64,000 bases of DNA from Xanthomonas sp. 10-10 (GCF_040182365.1 NZ_CP144460.1:372001-436000), one strand, 5' to 3'; shown: positions 1-8,669, counted from the stretch's first letter. The notes: generated by a model not told the origin, from the sequence alone. Made by a program: numbers and translations.

Positions 1-2
1 AA

Positions 3-539
3 GGCCGCTTCCGTGCCGACCTGCTGCATCGCCTGGATGTCGTGCGCCTGCAGTTGCCGCCGCTGCGCGAGCGCCGCGGCGACATCGCGCAGCTGGCAGA
101 AAATTTCCTGGCCATGGCCGGACGCAAGCTCGATATGCTTCCCAAGCGGCTGTCGTCGGCCGCGCTGGAAGATCTGCGCCAATACGACTGGCCCGGCAAC
201 GTGCGCGAACTGGAAAACGTCTGCTGGCGCCTGGCCGCCCTGGCCACCGCCGACATCATCGATGTGATCGACGTGGACGCGGCCCTGGCGCGCGGCCGCC
301 AGCGCACCGGCCGTAGCAGCGCCGGGCAATGGGACGACATGCTGTCCAGCTGGGCCGCGCAACGCCTGAGCGAAGGCGCCCAGGGCCTGCATGCCGAAGC
401 GCGCGAGCGCCTGGACAAGACCCTGCTGGAAGCCGCCCTGCAACTCACCCAGGGCCGTCGTGCCGAAGCGGCCGCGCGCCTGGGGCTGGGCCGCAACACC
501 GTCACCCGCAAACTCGGCCCCGGGCGCAAACGCCGATGA
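3..539 (+). CDS. ntrC: NtrC-type sigma-54-dependent response regulator, C-terminal part (5' end outside window)
   Basis: The open frame enters from the left edge and stops at 537-539. What remains is the end of an AAA+ sigma-54 activator domain (RADLLHRLDVVRL, then LPPLRERRGDI and the WPGNVRELEN motif) followed by a Fis-type helix-turn-helix ending in AAARLGLGRNTVTRKL. The RNTVTRKL ending is characteristic of nitrogen regulator NtrC (GlnG) rather than other activators of this family, which is why I assign it. Such proteins are phosphorylated by NtrB and open sigma-54 promoters under nitrogen limitation. The receiver domain and Walker A motif lie outside the window, so pairing with a kinase cannot be checked here. 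The repeat block begins directly after the stop. Confidence 0.85.
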   Translation, partial: GRFRADLLHRLDVVRLQLPPLRERRGDIAQLAENFLAMAGRKLDMLPKRLSSAALEDLRQYDWPGNVRELENVCWRLAALATADIIDVIDVDAALARGRQRTGRSSAGQWDDMLSSWAAQRLSEGAQGLHAEARERLDKTLLEAALQLTQGRRAEAAARLGLGRNTVTRKLGPGRKRR

Positions 540-542
540 GGG

Positions 543-1205
543 AGCCCCTCTCCCGCCTGCGTGAGAGGGGTTGGGGTGAGGGGCGCCTGCGAAGCGCCGT
601 GCTGCGCGCGCAGGTGGTTGAGCCAAGCAGCGAACCAGACGAGATTGACGAGCATCACAGCGGCAAGCGTGCATGAGCGCGCCGCGTTCTTGCACGCAGG
701 CACCACTGTCTCGATGACCTGGCGGCGCACGACGCCCCCATCCGCCCTTCGGGCACCTTCCCCCGCAAGCGGGGGAAGGAAGTAATCCGGAAGGCGAGCA
801 GGGAAGGAAGCAACCCGGAAGGCGAGCAGGGAAGGCGGGAACGCGGGGAAGGCGAGCAGTGAGCGTCATGCTTGAGCCCCTCTCCCGCCTGCGGGAGAGG
901 GGTGGGGGTGAGGGGCGCCTGCGAAGCGCCGCGCTGCGTGCGCAGGTGGTTGAGCCAAGCAGCGAACCAGACGAGATTGACGAGCATCACAGCGGCAAGC
1001 GTGCATGAGCGCGCCGCGTTCTTGCACGCAGGCACCACTGTCTCGATGACCTGGCGGCGCACGACGCCCCCATCCGCCCTTCGGGCACCTTCCCCCGCAA
1101 GCGGGGGAAGGAAGCAACCCGGGAGGCGAGCAGGGAAGGAAGCATCTGGAAGGCGAGCAGGGAAGGCGGGAACGCGGGGAAGGCGAGCAGTGAGCGTCAT
1201 GCTCG
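543..1205. repeat. Two tandem copies of a 331-bp intergenic repeat unit plus start of a third
   Basis: A unit of about 331 bp starts at 543, again at 875, and its first 40 bases recur at 1206. Each unit opens with a CCCCTCTCCCGC hairpin (545-570, 877-902, 1208-1233), continues with a block that is nearly identical in both copies (for example 620-780 and 951-1111), contains a CCTTCCCCCGC/GCGGGGGAAGG hairpin (756-779 in copy 1) and ends in short GGAAGGCGAGCAGG repeats. A further partial copy lies in inverted orientation at 37805-37975. Open frames across it overlap on both strands and differ between copies only by repeat drift, so I do not call a gene. It fills the gap between ntrC and the first sodC gene. 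Confidence 0.9.
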
Positions 1206-1372
1206 GGCCCCTCTCCCGCCTGCGGGAGAGGGGTTGGGGTGAGGGCGCTGTTTGCGCGCATCCCGGCCGGCCACACACCAGCCCCGTAAACTCGTGAGCT
1301 GCCCCGAGCGCATTTCATGACATGTGAACACGCGCCCGCATAGGTTTTCAGCCTGATCAGGAGAACAGCTCG

Positions 1373-1972
1373 ATGCGTTATCGGTCGTCCACGATCGTTG
1401 CCCTAACCGCTGTGGCGCTTGCCGCCTGCAGCACCACCCCGCCGCCGCCCCCGCCGCCCCCGCCTGCGGCGCGCGTCGTGCCCGCGCGTCCGGTGCAGCA
1501 GGCCGAAGCCGCGCTGGCTTCGGCATCGGGCAGCCTGGTCAGCGGCCGGGTCGTGCTGGTACCAGCGCTGCAGGGTATTCGCATCACCGGCACGGTCGGC
1601 GGCCTGCGTCCAGGCGGCGTGGCGGGCTTCCATGTGCACGAACGCGGCGACTGCAGCGCGGCCGATGCCAGCAGTGCGGGCGCGCATTTCAATCCCACCG
1701 GTTCGGCGCACGGACGTGCCGGCAGCAATCCTCATCATGCCGGCGACATGGACAATCTGCGCGCCGATGCCGAAGGTGTCGCGCACCTGGACATGATCGT
1801 CGCCGGCATCACCCTCGGCGATGCCGGCCCCACCGATGTGATCGGCAAGGCGCTGATCGTGCATGCCGATGCCGACGACTATCGCAGCCAACCCAGCGGC
1901 AATGCCGGCGCCCGTCTGGCCTGCGGCGTCATCCGCGTCACCCAGTGGCGCACACCCCCTTCGCAGCCCTGA
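1373..1972 (+). CDS. sodC: Cu/Zn superoxide dismutase, lipoprotein (first of tandem pair)
   Basis: A 199-residue protein that dismutes superoxide to peroxide in the periplasm. The N-terminus is a lipoprotein signal with lipobox LAAC (Cys19) followed by a run of nine prolines as a flexible tether. The SOD fold is evident from the copper-ligand motif GFHVHERGDC, the zinc-loop histidines (SAGAHFNP, HGRAG, PHHAGDM), and the C-terminal VHADADDY and GNAGARLACGVI motifs; the two cysteines of the intrasubunit disulfide are present. Start chosen at the ATG after a GGAGAA ribosome site at 1360-1365. It sits 47 bp before a second sodC gene in the same direction, probably one transcript. The function call is secure; the division of labour between the two copies is unknown. 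Confidence 0.95.
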   Translation: MRYRSSTIVALTAVALAACSTTPPPPPPPPPAARVVPARPVQQAEAALASASGSLVSGRVVLVPALQGIRITGTVGGLRPGGVAGFHVHERGDCSAADASSAGAHFNPTGSAHGRAGSNPHHAGDMDNLRADAEGVAHLDMIVAGITLGDAGPTDVIGKALIVHADADDYRSQPSGNAGARLACGVIRVTQWRTPPSQP

Positions 1973-2019
1973 GTTGGGGCATCAATGGCCGCAACTGCGG
2001 TCTCTACAGGAGTTTTCCC

Positions 2020-2667
2020 ATGCGCATTCTTCCCACCACCCTGTTTCTGGCAACCGCGCTGGTGCTGACCGCGTGCAAACGCGACGAGCCCGCACCGGCC
2101 GATCCCGCGCCCGCACCGACGGCCAGCACGCCGGCAGAGGCGGCCCACGGCGGCGAGCACGCCGCCGCCATGGTGACCGAAGCGGCCGCCACCACCACGG
2201 CCACCGCCGAACTCAAGCCGACCAAGGACAGTGAGGTCAAGGGCACGGTGACCTTCAAGACCGTCGACGGCGCATTGCGGGTGAGCGGTCAACTCAGTGG
2301 GCTCAAGCCCAACAGCGAGCACGGCTTCCATATCCACGAAAAGGGCGATTGCAGCGCCCCGGACGGCAGCAGCGCCGGCGGCCATTTCAATCCAGCCCAG
2401 TCCGACCACGGCAATGTCAGTGCCGACCCGCACCACGGCGGCGACATGCCCAACATCAAGGCCGACGCGCAAGGCAATGCCAGTATCGACGGACCGGTGT
2501 CGAGCAACGTCAATCTCGGCAAGGCCGACCAGTTCGATATCGCTGGTCACGCGGTGATCGTGCACGCCGATGCCGACGACTACAAAACCCAGCCCACCGG
2601 CAACGCCGGCGGCCGCCTGGCTTGCGGCGTAATCACCACCGACAACGCGCCCGCGCCGACCAAGTAA
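2020..2667 (+). CDS. sodC: Cu/Zn superoxide dismutase, lipoprotein (second of tandem pair)
   Basis: A 215-residue paralogue of the preceding gene. Lipoprotein signal with lipobox LTAC, then an Ala/Pro/Thr-rich linker of about 45 residues containing HGGEHAA, then the SOD domain with GFHIHEKGDCSAPDGSSAGG, the HFNP and PHHGGDMPN metal-loop motifs, VHADADDY and GGRLACGVI. The frame is open upstream to 1945, but the ATG at 2020 has a CAGGAG site at 2008-2013 and restores the signal peptide. The His in the linker could bind metal, as seen in some periplasmic SodC proteins with His-rich extensions, but this is an inference. A strong hairpin follows the stop. Confidence 0.95.
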   Translation: MRILPTTLFLATALVLTACKRDEPAPADPAPAPTASTPAEAAHGGEHAAAMVTEAAATTTATAELKPTKDSEVKGTVTFKTVDGALRVSGQLSGLKPNSEHGFHIHEKGDCSAPDGSSAGGHFNPAQSDHGNVSADPHHGGDMPNIKADAQGNASIDGPVSSNVNLGKADQFDIAGHAVIVHADADDYKTQPTGNAGGRLACGVITTDNAPAPTK

Positions 2668-2674
2668 ATTGAAT

Positions 2675-2718
2675 GTCGCTGGTCACGCCGCGGTATGCCC
2701 CGGCGTGACCGCAGCGAC
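2675..2718 (+). terminator. Hairpin downstream of the sodC pair
   Basis: A long imperfect inverted repeat (GTCGCTGGTCACGCCG against CGGCGTGACCGCAGCGAC) begins 7 bp after the second sodC stop. There is no T-run after it, so it is either a transcript-stabilising hairpin or a non-canonical terminator. Confidence 0.5.
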
Positions 2719-2739
2719 GCTGTCAGAACACGTAGCACC

Positions 2740-2824
2740 GTAGGAGCGCGCTTGCGCGCGATGAAGCGTTACCGGAGAAATGCCCTCACCGATCACGCCC
2801 CATCGCGCGCAAGCGCGCTCCTAC
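2740..2824. repeat. REP/BIME-like inverted pair, copy 1
   Basis: GTAGGAGCGCGCTTGCGCGC at 2740 is answered by its inverse complement at 2803-2824, separated by about 40 bp that include ATGAAGCGTTACC. Each arm can fold on itself (GCGCGCTTGCGCGC) and the pair can form one long hairpin. This is the layout of a bacterial interspersed mosaic element. Confidence 0.85.
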
Positions 2825-2980
2825 CAACGCCGTGGTGACTTGCGCGCCGAGGGCTGTAATGCGTCCAGGCGGCCGGCACACCGACCAGCGATGCAATCAG
2901 ACAACCGGTGCATCATCGTGGCGACCGCGTGCCACTGCCTGGCGTGCGTCTAACACGACGCCGGCAGAACACGTAGCACC

Positions 2981-3065
2981 GTAGGAGCGCGCTTGCGCGC
3001 GATGAAGCGTTACCCGAGAAATGCCCTCACCGATCACCCCATATCGCGCGCAAGCGCGCTCCTAC
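2981..3065. repeat. REP/BIME-like inverted pair, copy 2
   Basis: Almost the same 85-bp element as the one 241 bp upstream, preceded by the same CAGAACACGTAGCACC flank, so the duplicated unit is longer than the hairpin itself. The spacer between copies shows no gene. From here to 3343 I see no coding feature. Confidence 0.85.
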
Positions 3066-3343
3066 CCATGGTGGCGATCGCCAACGCGTCGTGGATGTGT
3101 CCGTATCCGCCGTGCGCGCAATGGGGCTGCCGGGCAAGCGCACAGCGGTGGTCGTACTGCCTTGCAGGAGCAACACCTGCGCGGGCGCAATCGCATACGT
3201 CGCCATGCGCGCGTCTCGGCGTATCTGCTGCAGGCAAGGCACGCCCGCATGAAAGACGCAGGCACGCTGGAGCTCTGCCACGGACACTCAGGTCTCCAAC
3301 ACGCCCAGTCGTCAGGCAGGCATCGCGGACACCTGCGTGCTGC

Positions 3344-4228
3344 TTATGCGGACAATGCCTGCCGCGGATCCTGGCCTGGCTCCACGTGCACATACAGCAC
3401 CGGCAGGCCATGCGCCTCCAGCACCGCAGCCATTTGCCGCTGGCGCGAGAGGAATTGTTCGTAGACGCCGCGCAGGCGCTCGCAATTTTCGCGGTCGTGC
3501 GCGTAGTAATCGCACCAACCGGCCGGGTCGAACAGGGCGATGCGCACTTCGCCATCGACATAGCGCAGCACTGGCTCGGGCGGCTGTTCCAGCCACTCTT
3601 CGCTATGCGGCGCCAGCAGGGCGGCTTCGATCAGCGGCCACAACGGGGCCAGGCCCTGGTTGTCGTACTGCATGGAGATCATCGCCGCCAGATCGTGCGC
3701 GGTGAGATAGCGGGCATGTTCGATACGCGCGCCGAAGCTCTCCTGCGCCAGCAGCGCGGTGTCGGCCTGCGCCATGCCCTGGGCCAGCAGCACCTCTTCC
3801 ATCGCCTCGGCCACGGTGGCCACGATCTGCGGGTTGCCGGTGAGCAGGAACGGCAATACGCGCAGCCCGCCACCGGTGAGCTGCGCATCGGCCTGGAACG
3901 GCAGCGGAATCTCGCCCTGCGCATCGGCGCCGAAGGCCAGCACCCGCGGGCCCTGGTCGCGGCCCGGGGCGCGGGCATGCAGTTCTTCCAGGCGGCGGTG
4001 CAGCGGCCAGCCCGGCCGCAGCACTTCAGCCGGGTCGAAGTGCGCCATGCCCACGCTGAGCTCGAGTTCGCGCACCTCGGGGATCCACTGCGCCAGGTCG
4101 CGGCCAATACGTTCGGCCAGCATGCCGGCCTGCTCAGGCGCCAGGGCGCCGCGCTCGGGGGCGGTGCCGCCCGTCAATTCCAGCGCCATCACACCCATGG
4201 CGGTCACGCCGTGTTCGGTCTTGCTCAT
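3344..4228 (-). CDS. Conserved-looking hypothetical protein
   Basis: A 294-residue protein (MSKTEHGVTAMGV start) with no domain I recognise. It has no signal peptide or membrane span, is acidic, and contains the stretches AEAMEEVLLAQGMAQADTALLAQES and, near the end, WCDYYAHDRENCERLRGVYEQF, so it reads as a soluble mixed alpha/beta protein. Codon usage matches neighbouring housekeeping genes, which supports it being real. The frame also allows ATG starts at 4246 and 4249; no clear ribosome site separates them. It is divergent from the thiolase gene with about 100 bp between them. No function is proposed. Confidence 0.7.
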   Translation of the reverse strand: MSKTEHGVTAMGVMALELTGGTAPERGALAPEQAGMLAERIGRDLAQWIPEVRELELSVGMAHFDPAEVLRPGWPLHRRLEELHARAPGRDQGPRVLAFGADAQGEIPLPFQADAQLTGGGLRVLPFLLTGNPQIVATVAEAMEEVLLAQGMAQADTALLAQESFGARIEHARYLTAHDLAAMISMQYDNQGLAPLWPLIEAALLAPHSEEWLEQPPEPVLRYVDGEVRIALFDPAGWCDYYAHDRENCERLRGVYEQFLSRQRQMAAVLEAHGLPVLYVHVEPGQDPRQALSA

Positions 4229-4331
4229 GATTCGCGGTTGGCCCATCACGGGGTCGAAGCTACACTGCGGCCATTATGCCTGCCGGCCCTGTGCAGGCCA
4301 TGTCCCCGAGTCCTTCATGCCAGGTCAACCG

Positions 4332-5612
4332 ATGCCCGCAGCCCGTCCCGTCGCCATTCTGGGCGGCGTTCGTATCCCGTTCTGTCGTCAGAACACCGCA
4401 TACGCGGACGTGGGCAACCTGGGCATGTCGGTGCGCACGCTGGGCGCGCTGGTCGAGCGCTTCGGCCTGCATGGGCAGCAACTGGGCGAAGTGGCGATGG
4501 GCGCAGTCATCAAGCACTCCTCGGACTGGAATCTGGCCCGCGAGGCTGCGCTGTCGTCGGGCCTGTCGCCGCTGACGCCGGGCATTACCCTTCAGCGCGC
4601 CTGCGGCACCAGCCTGGATTCGGTGATCACCATCGCCAACAAGATCGCGCTAGGCCAGATCGATTCGGGCATCGGCGGCGGCTCGGACACCACTTCGGAA
4701 GTGCCGATCGTCTACGGCAAGAAGCTGCGCGCGCGGCTGATGGCGGCCAACCGCGCCAAGGCCACCGGCGACAAGCTCAAGGCCTTGCTGCGCGGCTTCA
4801 AGCTGAGCGAACTCAAGCCCGAATTCCCCGGCGTGGCCGAGCCGCGCACCGGCAAGAGCATGGGCGACCATTGCGAGGACATGGCCAAGGAATGGAACAT
4901 CTCGCGCGATTCGCAGGACGAGTGGGCGGTGGCATCGCACCACAAGCTGGCCGCTGCCTATGAGCGCGGCTTCTTCGACACGCTGATCGCGCCGTTCCGC
5001 GGCGTCTCGCGCGACAACATCCTGCGTGCCGACACCTCGCTGGAAAAGCTGGCCACGCTGCGTCCGGCCTTCGACAAGAGCTCCGGCCGCGGCACGCTGA
5101 CCGCGGCCAATTCCACCCCGCTGACCGACGGTGCGGCCGCAGTGCTGTTGTCCAGCGAAGCCTGGGCGCTGGCGCATGGCCACACCCCGATGGCCTATCT
5201 GCGCGATGCGCAGGTGTCGGCGGTGGATTTCGTGCATGGCGAAGGCCTGCTGATGGCGCCCACCATTGCGGTGCCGCAGATGCTGGCGCGCCAGGGCCTG
5301 ACCCTGCAGGACTTCGACATCTACGAAATCCACGAGGCGTTTGCCGCGCAGGTGCTGTGCACGCTGCGCGCCTGGGAAAGCGAGGATTACTGCCGCACGC
5401 GTCTGGGACTGGACGCGCCGCTGGGCCGTATCGACCCGGACAAGATCAATCCGCTGGGCTCGTCGCTGGCCACCGGCCACCCCTTCGCTGCCACCGGCGC
5501 ACGCGTGGTGGCCACGGCCGCCAAGCAACTGGAAGAACGCGGCGGCGGCCGCGCGCTGATTTCGATCTGCACCGCCGGCGGCATGGGCGTGGTGGCGATC
5601 GTGGAGCGGTGA
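4332..5612 (+). CDS. Acetyl-CoA acetyltransferase / 3-ketoacyl-CoA thiolase (FadI-like)
   Basis: A 426-residue thiolase that exchanges an acyl group between CoA thioesters, in fatty-acid beta-oxidation or in acetoacetyl-CoA synthesis. Family marks: GVRIPF near the N-terminus, the active-site Cys in LQRACGTSLDS, the YEIHEAFAAQ motif, NPLGSSLATGHPFAATGAR with the catalytic His, and a second Cys in ISICTAGGMG. The open frame extends upstream to 3759, but that part lies antisense to the previous gene. ATG at 4332 has an AGGT site 7 bp before it; ATG at 4317 (MPGQP) is a possible alternative. FadI rather than PhaA is favoured by length, but no fadJ-type partner is adjacent, so substrate range is open. 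Confidence 0.9.
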   Translation: MPAARPVAILGGVRIPFCRQNTAYADVGNLGMSVRTLGALVERFGLHGQQLGEVAMGAVIKHSSDWNLAREAALSSGLSPLTPGITLQRACGTSLDSVITIANKIALGQIDSGIGGGSDTTSEVPIVYGKKLRARLMAANRAKATGDKLKALLRGFKLSELKPEFPGVAEPRTGKSMGDHCEDMAKEWNISRDSQDEWAVASHHKLAAAYERGFFDTLIAPFRGVSRDNILRADTSLEKLATLRPAFDKSSGRGTLTAANSTPLTDGAAAVLLSSEAWALAHGHTPMAYLRDAQVSAVDFVHGEGLLMAPTIAVPQMLARQGLTLQDFDIYEIHEAFAAQVLCTLRAWESEDYCRTRLGLDAPLGRIDPDKINPLGSSLATGHPFAATGARVVATAAKQLEERGGGRALISICTAGGMGVVAIVER

Positions 5613-5627
5613 CGCTGCTGCGCAGCG

Positions 5628-5707
5628 TGGGATTGGGCATTCGGGATCGGGGATTCGCAAAAGCAGACGCGGACTCCTGATTTCACCAATCCCCAATCCC
5701 GAATCCC
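5628..5707. repeat. Inverted GGGATTCGGGATTGGGGATT-type intergenic repeat
   Basis: Imperfect arms of GGGATT(C)GGGATT units at 5628-5655 face their complement at 5686-5707, with CAAAAGCAGACGCGGACTCC in the loop region. The same unit recurs at 38092-38128. It sits between the thiolase stop and the next gene and could act as a transcript-end hairpin. Confidence 0.75.
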
Positions 5708-5727
5708 AAACCTGCAAGGACGCATGG

Positions 5728-6270
5728 ATGTCGAACGTTGATTCACACGAACCGCCTACGCTCTATCTGCCTCCGGCGCAGGGCGATGTGTGGCGCGAAG
5801 GCGATGTGCTGGTGTGTACGGCGGGCGCCAATCTGCCGCCGCGGTGCGTCAAGTGCAATGCGCCGGCCGACATGCCCCCGCGTCGCTACATCTTCCATTG
5901 GCACCACCCGGTGATCTACGCGGCGCTGCTGCTCGGCGTGTTGCCGTACCTGATCCTGGCCATTGCGTTGCGCAAGCGCAGCGCGCACGTGCTTACCTTG
6001 TGCGCGCGACACGAGCGCAGCCGCGTGCGCTATGTCGCGGTGGCGATGGCATCGGTGGTGGCCTTGCTGGTCTGCGGGCTGTCGATCGATAGCCAGTTCC
6101 GCTGGCTGATCGGTGCCGGCGTGATGGCAGCGATGCTGCTGATCGGACGGCTGGGCGCGCGCGTGTTGTCGCCGACTCAGGTCGACCATGCGCAGGCGCG
6201 CTATCTGGGCGCCTGCGATGCCTTCCTGAGCGACCTGCCGCCACCGCCGCAGGTATCGCGCCAGCGCTGA
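5728..6270 (+). CDS. Small membrane protein with Cys motif, unknown function
   Basis: A 180-residue protein. Residues 1-56 are soluble and contain CVKC (Cys40, Cys43); three hydrophobic segments follow at about 60-80, 100-120 and 126-142, separated by the basic loop RKRSAH...LCARHERSR. The two Cys plus the CARH of the loop could together bind a metal, which would resemble a small zinc-ribbon membrane protein, but this is inference. The ATG is preceded by a CAAGGA site. I do not recognise the family and it is not obviously co-transcribed with a neighbour. Confidence 0.65.
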   Translation: MSNVDSHEPPTLYLPPAQGDVWREGDVLVCTAGANLPPRCVKCNAPADMPPRRYIFHWHHPVIYAALLLGVLPYLILAIALRKRSAHVLTLCARHERSRVRYVAVAMASVVALLVCGLSIDSQFRWLIGAGVMAAMLLIGRLGARVLSPTQVDHAQARYLGACDAFLSDLPPPPQVSRQR

Positions 6271-6326
6271 TGCACTGCGGCGCACCTGGGGTGGGCGCCG
6301 CTGCAACGTCGAACGGGCCGCATCGA

Positions 6327-7592
6327 TTACAGGATGCGATCGTCCTGCGCGAGTGAGTCGGACACCGGTGTCGAACCTGTCGCTACCAACGGCCCACGCA
6401 ACGACTGCTGCGGCATGGGCTCATGCACCGGCTCGCCGCGGGCGGCACGCAACGCATTGGCATAGCAATGCTGCGCGGAGAGCAGGTCGCCGGCGGCGGC
6501 AAATCCATGGCCCAACTCTTCCCAGGCCTCGCTGCCGGCGCCGTTGGCAAGCGCGCGGTGCAGGAACTCTTCGGCCTGCGACCACTGCTGCTGATGGCGG
6601 GCCAGACGTGCCAGCGTCAACAGCAGGCCGGGGCTGTCCGGATACTGGGTCAGCCAGCGCTGCGCGCTGGCCCGGCGCGAATCGTATTTTTCCAGCGGCA
6701 GCACGCCGTACAGACGCACCAGCGATTCGTCCCACTGCGTATCCAGCGCCTGTTCCAGACTGTGCACGGCGGCATCGTCCCAATGCAGCACCGCGGCACG
6801 TTGCGCATAGGCACCGACCACGGCCGGGTAGGTGCGCAGCGGCTTGGGCAGCGCTTCCCAACGCTCGGCCAGCGCATTGGCATCGCCGGCCTGCAACAGG
6901 GTCTGTTCGGCCAGCGTGGCCTCAAGCGCGCTGTAAGCCTCCGGTGCGAGCACCGCCTGCTGACGCAAGGCGCCGAGCTGGCCGTAGGCCTCGTCGGCAC
7001 GTCCGATCTGCGTCAGCGCATGCGTGCGCAGCAACAGGCCGCGTGCCGGCAGCGGCTGCGCGTTGGCGGCATCGAGCGCATTGATCGCCTCGACCGGGCG
7101 TTGCCGCGCCAGATGCCGCTCACCCTGCAACAGCGCATGCGCTGTGGGGTCGCGCTCGGCCAACTGCTGTGCGAGCGCATTGGCTGCTGCCTCGTCGCCG
7201 CGTGCATCGGCCACGCGCACCGCGCTGGCGAGTGCAATGCCGCTGACTTCGTCGTCTTCGCTGGCGGTGACCAGCAGCCGCTCTGCGCGCTGCCACTGGC
7301 CGTGGTCGGCGGCGCGCAGGCCTTCGATCAGGCGCGCGCGGCCCTTCTTGCGGCGGTACTTGCCCCACACGCGGAACGGCAGGCTGATCAGCGTCCACAG
7401 CAACCACAGCACCAACAGCGCGATGATCAGGATCAGCACTGCCTGCGGCATCGCGGCGCGATAGTCGTTGCCGCCCACGCTGACCACCACGTTGCCCAGG
7501 TCGTAGCTGTTCTGATGCGACAGCCACTGCGCACCGAGCACGCCCAGGGCCACGGCAACCAACAGGATCAAGACGGTACGCAGCACTTTCAT
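6327..7592 (-). CDS. hemY: HemY-like membrane protein of the heme biosynthesis cluster
   Basis: A 421-residue protein with two N-terminal membrane segments (about residues 5-24 and 48-70) and a basic KYRRKKGRAR turn, followed by a long helical region of tetratricopeptide type reaching the C-terminus. This is the layout of proteobacterial HemY (not the Bacillus protoporphyrinogen oxidase of the same name), an inner-membrane protein linked to porphyrin synthesis without a firmly assigned reaction. Its start codon overlaps the stop of hemX by 4 bp, indicating translational coupling in a hemD-hemX-hemY unit. The last 30 residues are low-complexity. Confidence 0.85.
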   Translation of the reverse strand: MKVLRTVLILLVAVALGVLGAQWLSHQNSYDLGNVVVSVGGNDYRAAMPQAVLILIIALLVLWLLWTLISLPFRVWGKYRRKKGRARLIEGLRAADHGQWQRAERLLVTASEDDEVSGIALASAVRVADARGDEAAANALAQQLAERDPTAHALLQGERHLARQRPVEAINALDAANAQPLPARGLLLRTHALTQIGRADEAYGQLGALRQQAVLAPEAYSALEATLAEQTLLQAGDANALAERWEALPKPLRTYPAVVGAYAQRAAVLHWDDAAVHSLEQALDTQWDESLVRLYGVLPLEKYDSRRASAQRWLTQYPDSPGLLLTLARLARHQQQWSQAEEFLHRALANGAGSEAWEELGHGFAAAGDLLSAQHCYANALRAARGEPVHEPMPQQSLRGPLVATGSTPVSDSLAQDDRIL

Positions 7593-8566
7593 TGGGTGGA
7601 TCTCCCTTCACGCATGGCCTGCAGTTGCAGCAGGGTGGTGCCCAGTTCCGGCAATTGCGGACGCAGTGGCGCTTGTTGCAGCGTGCGCAGGCGCGTGCGC
7701 ACCTGGCGGCGTTGCGGCGATTCCGGCCACAACCGTGTGGTCCAGGTGTCCACGCGGCGCAGCGATTGTGCAAAGCCCTGCGGATCGCCGCGTTCGGCGG
7801 CGGCGCGGGCGAGACTGATTTCGATCTGCAAGGCATCGCTGGCGGCATGGCGGTCGCCGGCAGTGAGTAAGGCGTCGCCACGGCTGGGACGGATGTCCAC
7901 CAACGGTGCCAACGCCTTCTGCCACCACGGGCGCGCCGCCTCGGTCGCTTGCGCCGACTGTTCGGGCAGGCGTTGCAGATCGCTGGCCAGCTGGTCCAGC
8001 GCCTGACCCACCTGTGCCTGCGGACCGGCGCCTAGGCGATCCAGCGCATCGCGCTCCTGCACCAGTGCCTGGCGCAGATTGAGGTAGCCCGGATCGTCGA
8101 TGCCATTGAGTGCGGCGTTGGCCAGCGCATAGGCGCGGCGGGCGCCATCGGCGTCGCCGGCGATGCTCAGCCGCTGCTGGCCGAGCCGCAGCAGCAGTTC
8201 CACTTCGTCCAGCCGCAGCGCCTGTGCGCCATGCCGGTTCGGGTCGGCAAGCTTCTGCACGGTGTCTTCGAGCAAGGCACTGCGCTGGCTCAGGCCCAGC
8301 ATTTCATCGCGCAGCACGCGATTGGTGGCCGCAGCGTCCTGCAGGCGCTCGTTGGCCAGGCGCTGATCGCGTCGCAGTGTTTCCAGCATTTGCTGGGTAC
8401 CGTCCCAGCGCTGCTGCTGCGCCTGCGCTACCTGCAACTGCGTCTGGTGATAGCCCTGCCATGCACGCCAGCCGAGAAACAGCGCCACGCCCACAGCGGC
8501 AACGGCCAGCACCACTAGCAGCAAGGCCCAGGGAAACCGTCGCGTGGGTGCGGGCATTTCGGTCAT
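7589..8566 (-). CDS. hemX: HemX-like membrane protein
   Basis: A 325-residue protein with a single N-terminal membrane anchor (about residues 12-33), a long coiled-coil-prone region rich in Gln and Arg (QLQVAQAQQQRW onward), and a C-terminal helical domain. It matches the proteobacterial HemX family, often annotated as uroporphyrinogen-III C-methyltransferase although it lacks the methyltransferase fold; I see no SAM-binding motif. It lies between hemD and hemY, overlapping the latter by 4 bp. Its probable role is as a scaffold for porphyrin enzymes at the membrane, which is inference from conserved gene order. Confidence 0.85.
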   Translation of the reverse strand: MTEMPAPTRRFPWALLLVVLAVAAVGVALFLGWRAWQGYHQTQLQVAQAQQQRWDGTQQMLETLRRDQRLANERLQDAAATNRVLRDEMLGLSQRSALLEDTVQKLADPNRHGAQALRLDEVELLLRLGQQRLSIAGDADGARRAYALANAALNGIDDPGYLNLRQALVQERDALDRLGAGPQAQVGQALDQLASDLQRLPEQSAQATEAARPWWQKALAPLVDIRPSRGDALLTAGDRHAASDALQIEISLARAAAERGDPQGFAQSLRRVDTWTTRLWPESPQRRQVRTRLRTLQQAPLRPQLPELGTTLLQLQAMREGRSTQ

Positions 8567-8669
8567 TCGAACATCCTCGGGCAGTCACGACCGGCGCAGG
8601 CGCCGCAGTCATCTGGCACAGCATGGCGTGCGCTGGCAGAGCGCCGCAAGCTGTGCTTGGGTTCGCAGT

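Noticed and set aside
655..1318. Frames across the 331-bp repeats, including VNLVWFAAWLNHL on the minus strand
   Set aside because: Hydrophobic segment is short, copies differ by repeat drift, and no start site is present; treated as non-coding repeat.
2993..4331. 656-codon plus-strand frame over the hypothetical protein
   Set aside because: Begins inside the REP-like hairpin and is antisense to the gene at 3344-4228; composition and content do not look like protein.
6423..8006. Plus-strand frame of 527 codons antisense to hemY and hemX
   Set aside because: His/Gln/Arg-rich translation typical of the reverse complement of a high-GC gene; real products are on the minus strand.
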